From the IMG/VR virus record IMGVR_UViG_3300010883_000370, positions 1-26,314 of that record: DNA of 26,314 nucleotides; one strand, 5' to 3'. The position numbers were made by a program, and so were the translations under genes. Positions 14,902 to 23,744 of the stretch are shown piece by piece. Position 1 is the first letter of the stretch. Each line of letters starts with the position of its first letter. Below the pieces are notes generated by a model that ran no database searches, was not told the origin of the DNA, and saw only the letters and a program-made list of their open reading frames with translations. The stretch is from a virus.

Positions 14902-14950
14902 ACTAGAAAGATATCTTTTTTTAGGATTTAACCACACATAGGAGATAAAA

Positions 14951-15406
14951 ATGGCCGCGCTTTCAGATTATTTTGAATCTGGTTTGCTGAACCACGTATT
15001 TAGAGGAGGGACATTTAGTAAGCCTTCCAATATATCACTGGCACTTACTAGTGGAGTTCCGTTAGACTCTAATACTGGACAGACAATACCTGAGATTCCT
15101 AGCGGTATTAATGGATCTGGTACTGGGTATTACCGTGTTGACCTAGGAGCTCCTGAAGACTCTACTTGGTCACACCTTGCTGCAGACATAGCCTCAGGAA
15201 TTGGCACCATTCGCAATAGCGGACAGTTGGTTTTTCGTACTGCTCTACTAGATTGGGGATGGGTTTCAGGCATAGCAATAGTAGACCATGCAACAGTAGG
15301 GTCTGGTAACCTTCTAATGCATGCTCAGTTAGACAATCCCAGAATTATATATACTGGTGATAATGCTAAATTTGACGCCAGTACTTTGGAAATAAGCTTT
15401 AAGTAA
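14951..15406 (+). CDS. Small virion protein, fibre-associated family
   Basis: The product is 151 residues, with GGAG 6 bases before the ATG. The pattern is one I know from a widespread phage structural family usually next to fibre genes: an N-terminal LSDYFESGLLNHVFRG helix, a PSNISLALTSGVP strand, a central GTGYYRVDLG, and a C-terminal WGWVSGIAIVDHATVGSGNL beta sandwich ending in FDASTLEISF. Exact function in that family is unknown to me. It stands between the post-capsid promoter-like site and the 2297-residue fibre, so a fibre base or capsid-attached spike role is likely. Confidence 0.72.
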   Translation: MAALSDYFESGLLNHVFRGGTFSKPSNISLALTSGVPLDSNTGQTIPEIPSGINGSGTGYYRVDLGAPEDSTWSHLAADIASGIGTIRNSGQLVFRTALLDWGWVSGIAIVDHATVGSGNLLMHAQLDNPRIIYTGDNAKFDASTLEISFK

Positions 15407-15417
15407 GGTAGTTAATA

Positions 15418-18400
15418 ATGATTGTAGATAAGCAAGCGCTTGTACTTAAGATAAATCAACAATTAGCAGACAACTCAACACAGGAAATATCTCCCAGAGA
15501 TATAAGAGACAACCTGCTGGACATTATTGATTCAGTACACTTATTCACAGCTGATCAAGACATTACCGCTAGAAATTTCGCAACCCCTCCCACTAGAACA
15601 ACGAGGGCTGGGGATGGAGCTCTAGACAGTCTAAAACTTGCAGGCTACAGCAGTGTAGATAACTCTGCATTTGGAGCTTCCGCATTAAGAGGTAACTATA
15701 CTGGTGTAAAAAATACAGCCATTGGAACTTACTCCATGAGCTGTAACCTTTACGGTTCTACCAATGTTGCTCTTGGTTATAATTCTCTCGCGGGAAATGT
15801 TTTTGGTGACAATAATGTAGCCATTGGTTCCTATACGATGCAGTCCAGTAAAAAGGGCGACAACAATATAGCCATTGGGCATGGAGCTGGATACTACATA
15901 GGCGAGAATGATAACTACAAATTATTCATTGCTAGTCATAACATCAACAACGATGACTTATGTTCTGTTACTCCCGGATCTGGTCCTAACCCACTTATTT
16001 ACGGAGATCTTCTAGGAAACAAATTAGGAATAAACACTACCTTACTACACTCCTTTGGTACGTTACAGGTAAATGGAATTCTATCTCCAACATCTGGAAA
16101 TAAGCATGACTTAGGATTCTTCTCACCTGCACATGATTACAGGTGGAGAAATGCATACCTAGCAAACTCCATAAATGACAATATATATTTTAATGACATT
16201 TCTGCTGCTAGAGTCAAGGGTGATATAGTACCTGATGCCACCAACATCTACAAAATAGGCGACTCTGGTAGAGGTCTGCTCTGGGATGGTTTCTTTAATG
16301 ACCTCACCGTTAGCGGTGTTGCTAATATAACCAACCTAAACTGGACGACTATAAATGACTGCACCTACGACTGCAGAACTCTATATCTTGCTTCTAGCGG
16401 TATCTGTAGCCCCAACAGCGGTCCTTGTGGATATCTTTCTGACACACAAGTAGAGGGTGGAGGCTTAGTACTTCAGGCCAGTGGAACAGATTACAAGAGA
16501 GATTATCACTGGACCTTCTTAGCTCCAGACTATAACCAGACATGCTTAGATCCAGATTTAAGTGGTGACAATTCAGCCATGGCTCATGCTAGCTGGTATA
16601 GCAACATAAGCTTAAAGCTAGAATCTGGTAGGCATATTAAGACTGATAGAGTGATAGGTAGAGACACCCTAGCTCTCACCAACACAAACGATTGCTTCGG
16701 TGTCTTTATAAAGAAAGACTCTGATATAATAAGGACTGGCAAAAACTGGAGAAATGAACAGCAAAGGTTATTGATATCTGCCGTCTCTGGAACGTTTAAG
16801 ATAATCTTTAAAGAGACAGCATCATCTGCGTCTTCCACAACAGCTGCAATACCATACAACGCAACGGCTAGCGATATACAAGCAGCTCTTTTGGCTATAG
16901 GGGTAACTGTCTCAGTATACCAATCAGGTAACACTGATTACTACTACGGCATAGGGGCAAGAACTTTCATACTAGAGTTTGCGGGATCTCTCTCCCGGAA
17001 AGACGTACCACTAATGACCGTGGACGCGAGCTCTTTAGTTGGGGCTTCTTTCGGCTCTGGATCAATAAGCCAATGCAGAACAATCCCCGGAATTGACGAG
17101 ACACAAAAGATCGAAGTTGTCGCCAATGGCGGTAACTGGACTCTTAAAAAAGATGCTGAGCCTGTAATACACAGCTCCTTTGGGGAATGGAACCTAATAA
17201 ATCAGCTGATACCATATAATGTTTCAGCGGCGATCCTAAAGGAAGCTCTAGAAGATATCTTTGGAGACACAACGATAACTGTCACTAGATCTTCACTATC
17301 CGAGGGATTTTCTTACAAAATCGTCTTTAGTGGGAACCTTGGAGAGCAGAACCACAACCTCCTAATACCAGCAGATCATAGCTTGACATCTGGAGGTGGT
17401 ACTACAGGTACAGGCGCTAGAAATGAACGCAAGAAGATAAAGGTTATTGGAGATGACGGAAAGTGGAAGATAGGCTGGGATGCATCTGGAGCTGGAAGCT
17501 ATACCTACTCTTCCTTACTTGATGCTTCCGCCACCCTATCTGAAGTCGATGCAGCTCTCGACGGCCTGCTTGGTGATTCTAACCACCAAACCACCTTCAA
17601 CTCCTCCACTGAAACAGATCCAGACGGTTCAACTTGGATAGTAAAAGAGTATGAAGTAACATTTATCGGTTCCCTTGGCGACCAAGATATTGGTGACGAC
17701 CAGTTAATAGCTGTTTCCGACACATCTGACCCATTGAGAAAGTCAGGAACAACTTCAAATGTTACATTTAGGCCACAGACCTATCATTTCATAGACGGCT
17801 TTCATAAAAAGCGTACAAATATTGCCATGGATAATTTAGTGGGCTTGTGCACGGTTGTCTTTCCAAAATCCTCCAGAAACAAGTACAATGCTGCCGGTGA
17901 TCGCATTTGGATGACTGAAGCAGAAGTTCAATCGCAGATTGGCAACGTCCAAGACGATTTATATTTATTCTTACCTTTCAAGATACAAGAAGTTGGTTTG
18001 CCTAATGTAAACTCTGCTACTGAGACCTCGCATATTAGGGAGGTTTTTGCAGAAATCAGTATACCACTCGAAAAAGACTCTTTGGGAAACATATTAGCCG
18101 TTGAGGTTTCTGATATTTCTGACGCAGTCTCTACACAATTGCGCACAAGAAATGTCTTAAACGTTACGATGTCTACCTATTCCCCATGGGTCTATAGAGA
18201 CAGCCGTTCCCGACAAGAAGGCATTCAAAATACCAGTCGGGAACTTCCCCAAAGCTATTTTATGCATGAGACCGAAGACGCAAAGCTTGTGCAAGCTGCT
18301 CAACAAAGCTATTCACTAGAACAAGAACCCTCAATGATGATTCTGTATAATGGTCCGGTAGTCATAAACAGGTTCAGCAAAAGCACAACACAGGGAGGCC

Positions 18401-21400
18401 AGACTGAGTACGAATTTAAGTTTGGTCCAGAAGTTCATGTAGTCTTCGGCTCTAGTAACGCAGTAGGCATGCTCAATACCCCGGAGATAGGAACTCTCGC
18501 TCAAAAGAGGGCAGAAAATTTATACTCTTGGGGGATGATAAGAGGAGGGGATTGCCCCCTAATAGAAGACGACCTTCATGACAAAGTCCACAGGCCGTAC
18601 CCTATAGATCAGGTTACTACCAGAAATAATGATTTGAGCGGTTTCCCCAATGATAGGGACGAAATCTACTACAAACTTCAAATTATAAAATCAGATTTCA
18701 CTGGTGGAGTTAATGACAACGACTTACTTAAGAGCACGCATGAAATTGCGTACACAAGTGATGTCCTAAACAACGGCAGTAATCCGTCCTCACTGCAAGT
18801 CCAACTTGACAAGTTTTACAGCGGCTACGTTAGAGTTTTATCTCAGATGGCCACAAATGACTTTGGCGCCACAGATCGTACAATAGCTAGACAGAAGTCC
18901 AACTGGAATAACAAGGTTGCTGGAAAAGACTTCGTGGTTGGTTACACCGACAACAACCAAGACAGGGCACGCTATGGCTTAATTTTTGAGGTAATCGATC
19001 CAACCCTTAGCGCAGCATTAGGCTCTGCCGCAAGGAGAGATTATGGTCATGTCTCAGTGACTGACCCATCAAATCAAGAAGAGAAGTTCATAAGCAAGAT
19101 GTCATCAGACTCCGTTAATCAGTATCATATGTATATAAGATACTGTGACTCAAACGGAAATGACCTTCCTCATACAAGATTGAGTCCAGAGTTTAATGAC
19201 TTCTCCGTAAGAAATAGCAACAAGAGAATAGTCCAAGCAGACGGAACTCTTGCCGATACTTTTAGATATGAGGGGGTAAAGCAGCGACCCTATGTAGGCC
19301 AATCGGTTGACTATAACCGCCTAGACAACAAACCTCACTTCGTTGTTCACAAGGCGCATCAAGGGGGCAAAGGAGCCTTAATCGGGTCAGCAAATGTTAC
19401 CACGTTAATAGAGGGTAAGCCTGCCACCCCCGGCACTGGAGGTAGGGTTGTGTCAACAGAGACACACGACGGTAGAGCCGATTCAGAAGAATGCATAACA
19501 CTAGAGGGTAGAGAAATAGCCCCCGTACTAACCATCACAGAAATTCAAGATGGTACAGATCTGATAGACGACAGCGCAGAATGCAAGGACAATATAGCTT
19601 ACATAACAGAAGAGCCAATAATAACACCTAACCCATTAACTCCTTCTGGAACTTTAGGAAACATAGGAGATGTGAACTTTATATCCTCCGGATGTTCCTC
19701 AGACTACATAGTAGCTTATTCAACTCTGGATTCTGGAAATAACATAACACAGAGATATGTAAGCAATATACAAACTACCGTAAATGATAACAAGTTTAAA
19801 GAAAAGATATCTGGCTTTGACTTGACCTATAGAGACGAAGGCGAAGTTATAGATGATATAACGGAACAGAAGAAAGATAGATTTTTAGTTTCTGCCTATG
19901 ACAACTCAACTATCCCCGTCAATGCCTTAACAATAATGAGAAACAGGAACATTGGCCTTGTTGGAATAACTGATATAGCGGGAATTTCTGAAGAGATACT
20001 TCCTGAAACGATATTTAACATACAAGCAACAGGAATTCCAGAAAACAGAACGACTGGGGATGGAGGTGCTAAGCTTCAACTTTTAGGTGGATCAAACAAC
20101 AAGAAAAAAGACGGTGTCGAACTTGAGTTTATCCAAGGCTCCCGAGTAGCCAATATAAACATGTTCAGAGATTATGACAAGCAGCAAGCCGTGCATATAT
20201 CTTCTGAAAACCACGTTGCTATCGGAAACCGACATGCAAACGAAATGCTTACAATAGGAAGTGGCGTACAAACGGGGACAAGAGCCGCCATATCTATGCT
20301 CCAGTCTTCTGGAACCATAAACCCATCTACAGACTTTGGAAAAGTATATGTAAAAGAAGTTTCTAAAAACAACCAGTGTCAAACCATCTATTTCTTAGAC
20401 GATTGCGGCAATGAGTTTGACTTAGTAGGAAACAAATTTGCAACCTCAGGCGATAGAATCTATACCGATGAATTTTGCAATACTCACGTTGGCGATCACT
20501 CACCAGACGATAGGCACCTTATTGCTTCCAGAGGTGCTTTTGGAAACACAACATTAGGTAGTCACGCGCTTCAAGACTCTATTGGCAGCGCAGACAATAT
20601 AGCAATCGGTTGTAAAGCTGGCTCTGGCGTAACTCATGGTTGGCAGAATATTTTAATCGGTAATAATGCTGGAGCACATACCGGAGACAATACCCCTGAA
20701 CCTCTTACTACTGGATTTAGAAACACTGTCTTAGGGCATAACTTAGATGCTGCAAACTCAAGCTACAGGCTTCTTGTCGGCAACGACAGACAACTTTTAA
20801 TGAGTGGCATCATGGGTCCAGATCGTTCTGACAAGATTCTTACTCTACCACACGGTAGACTATCACTCACGTCTGCAGACGATTTTGACGCTTTAACAAT
20901 TGATTCAAAGTCAATCAACTTGACAGATAACGCTAATCAGTATCCAGATCAAGCCATGGACTTCTTGTTCACTGGTCCTAATTCTAGCAACGTGCTTGCA
21001 TCCAACACTCTTCTTTCCCTTAAGCATCACGTTTCTCCAATGGACCCAGATTGCTGTACATATACAGTCCCTTCTCCGGAAAGACCATACGCAGAGGTCC
21101 ACGGCGACTTTAGGCTAGCAGGAGCAATTAGATTCTGTGACGGAACAAGCATGGAATCCGCTAGTATCCTTAGCGGCTTTAGTATTGTTGGCCGAAGTGG
21201 AATAAGAACAGAAATTGGTACTAGTGAAACTTCAATAGACTTAGCTATTGACAAGCTCTCACTCAACACTGCCGCAAATGCTACTGATTTCTATCTAGCA
21301 GTTGCTAGTGGAACCACCCATAGTAGAATAAACTTCACTGACTTGGCTGGATACATAAGCCCACTATCCGCTAGAATAGACAACTGTGAAGACGGCCAAG

Positions 21401-22311
21401 CGGGTTATAGATATATGTTTACCAACAATAGTGTCCTAGGTCCTTTGGGGTGCAATAGTGTTTACATGGGCAATGAGGCTGGCCACGATTCAAACGGTTG
21501 GAATCACTCTGTGATGATTGGTACACATGCCGGAAGAAGCGCAACGATAAGTTATTCCTCAGAAAGCGAGCACGCATCTGTATTCATTGGCCACCAAGCT
21601 GGTGAAAACACAACGGGGTGCTACTCGTCTACGTTTATCGGTCCTAACGCAGGATTTAATGCAGATGGTTCTTACAGGTCAGTATTTATTGGTGACGAAG
21701 CTGGACAAAACGCCAGTTCTTATCGCTCAGTTGGTATCGGTGACAACGCCCTAGAAGGGGTAACTGGTACTCACAACTTAGAGATATGTACGGGCATTGG
21801 TAAAGACGGTGCTCAACCTTGGGAAACAAGACTCATGACCGGAAATATGAGCTACAAGATGAACATTGGAGATATCCTTGCTGGCGATATGGGCGTAAGG
21901 AGAATGAGCGTTGGAGCCGCAACCGTCCACTCAGAGGATGCTGTGTGGTCAGTAAGAAAGGATTCTTATCAAGGTCACAATGACATTGACTGGATTCAAG
22001 ACTCGCAACAAGATGACGTTAGAGTGGCGGGTGTACAGAAGGACGGCGTTCCATTCGCCGCGTTTACGTATGACTCAGGCGACGTTGTGGGAAGAATATA
22101 TGTAGAGGGGTATGCTCAAGGAAGTATTGCCAAACCATCCTCTGCAAGCTCAGCAACAACAGGTCAGATCATGATTAAAAAAGAAGGCTGGGCTGATGAC
22201 AAGCTTGTAAGTATACACAATAGAGATACGACTCTAAATATAGTATCCGGCGACTACGTTATTGCGATATTAATAAATGGAGAGTATCGTCCTATATGGG
22301 TAAGCTGTTAG
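15418..22311 (+). CDS. Giant modular tail fibre or adhesin, 2297 residues
   Basis: Residues 1-45 (INQQLADNSTQEISPRDIRD) resemble the N-terminal attachment segment of phage fibres. Three blocks of YadA-like head repeats (NxAIG, NVALGYN, VFIGxxAG) lie near residues 80-165, 1705-1780 and 2005-2120. These build left-handed beta rolls in trimeric adhesins. Residues about 449-775 hold three tandem copies of a beta module with the consensus G.W.L...IPYNASA...AL...V.FSGSLG. A large middle part (775-1650) is unrecognised. The C-terminus (GQIMIKKEGW...IWVSC) may be the tip. Likely role: trimeric host-recognition fibre. A GGTAG ribosome site precedes the ATG by 6 bases. Confidence 0.85.
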   Translation: MIVDKQALVLKINQQLADNSTQEISPRDIRDNLLDIIDSVHLFTADQDITARNFATPPTRTTRAGDGALDSLKLAGYSSVDNSAFGASALRGNYTGVKNTAIGTYSMSCNLYGSTNVALGYNSLAGNVFGDNNVAIGSYTMQSSKKGDNNIAIGHGAGYYIGENDNYKLFIASHNINNDDLCSVTPGSGPNPLIYGDLLGNKLGINTTLLHSFGTLQVNGILSPTSGNKHDLGFFSPAHDYRWRNAYLANSINDNIYFNDISAARVKGDIVPDATNIYKIGDSGRGLLWDGFFNDLTVSGVANITNLNWTTINDCTYDCRTLYLASSGICSPNSGPCGYLSDTQVEGGGLVLQASGTDYKRDYHWTFLAPDYNQTCLDPDLSGDNSAMAHASWYSNISLKLESGRHIKTDRVIGRDTLALTNTNDCFGVFIKKDSDIIRTGKNWRNEQQRLLISAVSGTFKIIFKETASSASSTTAAIPYNATASDIQAALLAIGVTVSVYQSGNTDYYYGIGARTFILEFAGSLSRKDVPLMTVDASSLVGASFGSGSISQCRTIPGIDETQKIEVVANGGNWTLKKDAEPVIHSSFGEWNLINQLIPYNVSAAILKEALEDIFGDTTITVTRSSLSEGFSYKIVFSGNLGEQNHNLLIPADHSLTSGGGTTGTGARNERKKIKVIGDDGKWKIGWDASGAGSYTYSSLLDASATLSEVDAALDGLLGDSNHQTTFNSSTETDPDGSTWIVKEYEVTFIGSLGDQDIGDDQLIAVSDTSDPLRKSGTTSNVTFRPQTYHFIDGFHKKRTNIAMDNLVGLCTVVFPKSSRNKYNAAGDRIWMTEAEVQSQIGNVQDDLYLFLPFKIQEVGLPNVNSATETSHIREVFAEISIPLEKDSLGNILAVEVSDISDAVSTQLRTRNVLNVTMSTYSPWVYRDSRSRQEGIQNTSRELPQSYFMHETEDAKLVQAAQQSYSLEQEPSMMILYNGPVVINRFSKSTTQGGQTEYEFKFGPEVHVVFGSSNAVGMLNTPEIGTLAQKRAENLYSWGMIRGGDCPLIEDDLHDKVHRPYPIDQVTTRNNDLSGFPNDRDEIYYKLQIIKSDFTGGVNDNDLLKSTHEIAYTSDVLNNGSNPSSLQVQLDKFYSGYVRVLSQMATNDFGATDRTIARQKSNWNNKVAGKDFVVGYTDNNQDRARYGLIFEVIDPTLSAALGSAARRDYGHVSVTDPSNQEEKFISKMSSDSVNQYHMYIRYCDSNGNDLPHTRLSPEFNDFSVRNSNKRIVQADGTLADTFRYEGVKQRPYVGQSVDYNRLDNKPHFVVHKAHQGGKGALIGSANVTTLIEGKPATPGTGGRVVSTETHDGRADSEECITLEGREIAPVLTITEIQDGTDLIDDSAECKDNIAYITEEPIITPNPLTPSGTLGNIGDVNFISSGCSSDYIVAYSTLDSGNNITQRYVSNIQTTVNDNKFKEKISGFDLTYRDEGEVIDDITEQKKDRFLVSAYDNSTIPVNALTIMRNRNIGLVGITDIAGISEEILPETIFNIQATGIPENRTTGDGGAKLQLLGGSNNKKKDGVELEFIQGSRVANINMFRDYDKQQAVHISSENHVAIGNRHANEMLTIGSGVQTGTRAAISMLQSSGTINPSTDFGKVYVKEVSKNNQCQTIYFLDDCGNEFDLVGNKFATSGDRIYTDEFCNTHVGDHSPDDRHLIASRGAFGNTTLGSHALQDSIGSADNIAIGCKAGSGVTHGWQNILIGNNAGAHTGDNTPEPLTTGFRNTVLGHNLDAANSSYRLLVGNDRQLLMSGIMGPDRSDKILTLPHGRLSLTSADDFDALTIDSKSINLTDNANQYPDQAMDFLFTGPNSSNVLASNTLLSLKHHVSPMDPDCCTYTVPSPERPYAEVHGDFRLAGAIRFCDGTSMESASILSGFSIVGRSGIRTEIGTSETSIDLAIDKLSLNTAANATDFYLAVASGTTHSRINFTDLAGYISPLSARIDNCEDGQAGYRYMFTNNSVLGPLGCNSVYMGNEAGHDSNGWNHSVMIGTHAGRSATISYSSESEHASVFIGHQAGENTTGCYSSTFIGPNAGFNADGSYRSVFIGDEAGQNASSYRSVGIGDNALEGVTGTHNLEICTGIGKDGAQPWETRLMTGNMSYKMNIGDILAGDMGVRRMSVGAATVHSEDAVWSVRKDSYQGHNDIDWIQDSQQDDVRVAGVQKDGVPFAAFTYDSGDVVGRIYVEGYAQGSIAKPSSASSATTGQIMIKKEGWADDKLVSIHNRDTTLNIVSGDYVIAILINGEYRPIWVSC
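16762..17745 (+). repeat. Three tandem copies of a ~95-110 codon beta module within the giant fibre gene
   Basis: Three successive stretches begin with QRLLISAVSGTFKI, TQKIEVVANGGNWTL and ERKKIKVIGDDGKWKI. Each continues with a Tyr/Asn/Ala-rich turn, an AAL or EAL helix and an FAGSL/FSGNL/FIGSL strand. The protein copies are clearly related but the DNA has diverged, so this is an old duplication. The same module, often with IAYNASAAAVQAAL, recurs in phage tail and bacterial surface proteins. Confidence 0.75.
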
Positions 22312-22329
22312 TCTTAACGAGGAAATAAA

Positions 22330-23742
22330 ATGGGCAGACCACGAAAGTGTAATTGTAAGTGCGGGGAAGATGTAACCGATCCGCCGGATTTCGACGCCCA
22401 ATTCTTTGTTCTTATTTTTCAAGATGAGTCCCATCCTCTCTATGTGGATCAAAATTCCGGTGGCGGCGATGGTCGAGGCGAGTTTATACCAGACCTTGCA
22501 TATTTCAGACAAAAAGAGCAATCCATTGGTAGGATTAATATGGCTATATTGCAGCCCCATGCTACTTGGGGAATTCCTTCAATTAAGGCGGAAAGTTTTA
22601 ATGGGGGTGGCCCAGGAGGTCTTCCGGTAGAGGTTTTATATCATAATAGATGCTCCAGAAATACAGTTACAAGCGATGATAGAACTAAGTTAATATATAT
22701 TACAAACGAGCTGATAAGAGGAGATTACGAGTGTGTTGGCGTTTTTATTGATATTTCTGGGTCGATGAGACGAGCCACCGTAGAGGCAATAGTAGACGAG
22801 TGGTATTGGAACATATCAACATCAGAAGCAAGCCACTCTACCTACACGAGATATATAGTAGATTCGGCTGGTGATCCATGGCCATTACCTTCCTGTACAG
22901 CAGGAGAGCTCGGTTTGGGAACAGCAGGCGGATGTGTCAAAGAGATAGGGACTGGAGCAGAAAACTGGCTGAGAATAGCAGCGGATAATGCACAATCAAT
23001 ACACGACGACCCTGATGGTTGTATTGGGGGAAATGTTAGTGGCTGTGACTGCACTCAGAAAATAGGATGGCCTGAAATATGTGCTGTCTTTATGGATAAG
23101 TCGAAAGTTCCCACAACTGTAAACTTCAACATAAGCTGGATAAAAGCTGGCACACTATCAGATGATAGCTCTCCTTTCGTAGAACTAAAAGACACTTATG
23201 GGAACGTTTCAAATTCTAATTTTAAGGCTGATATAATAGAAGCGTTTGCTGTCTGGAAAGCCGCCCTTGAATCCGCCTGCTCTTGGTTGACTGTTAATTT
23301 TACAGACATAGGAGACGAGACCATAACGACCCTACCAAGCGCCACTGTCGCCGGAACATATAAGTTCTCAGATTATCCCGGCGCAAATATAGGAGACATA
23401 AGAATAGGGATGCATACGATTCAGTCGTCGGCCATAGCCCACGCCTATTATCCCGGAGCTGCTTTAGGGATAACTGGAAACCAAGGTGGAGATATGCACT
23501 TTGATAGTGCAGACAAGTTTAGAAAAGATGACCAATCTGTAAGTGGCGCATACAGCATTAAGGTGGTGGCTGTTCATGAAATAGGCCACTCGCTTGGTTT
23601 AGCACACCTAAGCGCAGCAAGCAGTGTAATGTACAGCAGAGCCAAGCCACCCGAAACAAACTACGACGATGAATGGTCCGGTGGCGTGATTGGCGACACT
23701 GCCACATTTAACGCCCTAAAAGAACTTTACTGCGGAGTATAG
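22330..23742 (+). CDS. Matrixin-type zinc metalloprotease with MIDAS motif
   Basis: The product is 470 residues, with GAGG before the start. Residues about 300-470 are a matrixin (MMP-like, M10) catalytic domain: GDIRIG (355-360), AHAYYPG (370-376), GGDMHFD (386-392) for structural metal binding, then the zinc site HEIGHSLGLAH (His416, Glu417, His420, His426) and Met-turn Met434 in SSVMYS. All key residues are present. Around 137-146, VGVFIDISGSM carries DxSxS, the metal-ion adhesion site of von Willebrand/integrin A domains. The rest of that fold is not obvious. The N-terminus has Cys7, 9 and 11, and there is no signal peptide or Cys-switch. It lies between two adhesin genes, so it is probably a virion protein that cuts surface protein. 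Confidence 0.88.
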   Translation: MGRPRKCNCKCGEDVTDPPDFDAQFFVLIFQDESHPLYVDQNSGGGDGRGEFIPDLAYFRQKEQSIGRINMAILQPHATWGIPSIKAESFNGGGPGGLPVEVLYHNRCSRNTVTSDDRTKLIYITNELIRGDYECVGVFIDISGSMRRATVEAIVDEWYWNISTSEASHSTYTRYIVDSAGDPWPLPSCTAGELGLGTAGGCVKEIGTGAENWLRIAADNAQSIHDDPDGCIGGNVSGCDCTQKIGWPEICAVFMDKSKVPTTVNFNISWIKAGTLSDDSSPFVELKDTYGNVSNSNFKADIIEAFAVWKAALESACSWLTVNFTDIGDETITTLPSATVAGTYKFSDYPGANIGDIRIGMHTIQSSAIAHAYYPGAALGITGNQGGDMHFDSADKFRKDDQSVSGAYSIKVVAVHEIGHSLGLAHLSAASSVMYSRAKPPETNYDDEWSGGVIGDTATFNALKELYCGV

Positions 23743-23744
23743 AG

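Noticed and set aside
22842-23054. Minus-strand frame within the protease gene
   Set aside because: It is a shadow of the real plus-strand gene with no start signal or domain.
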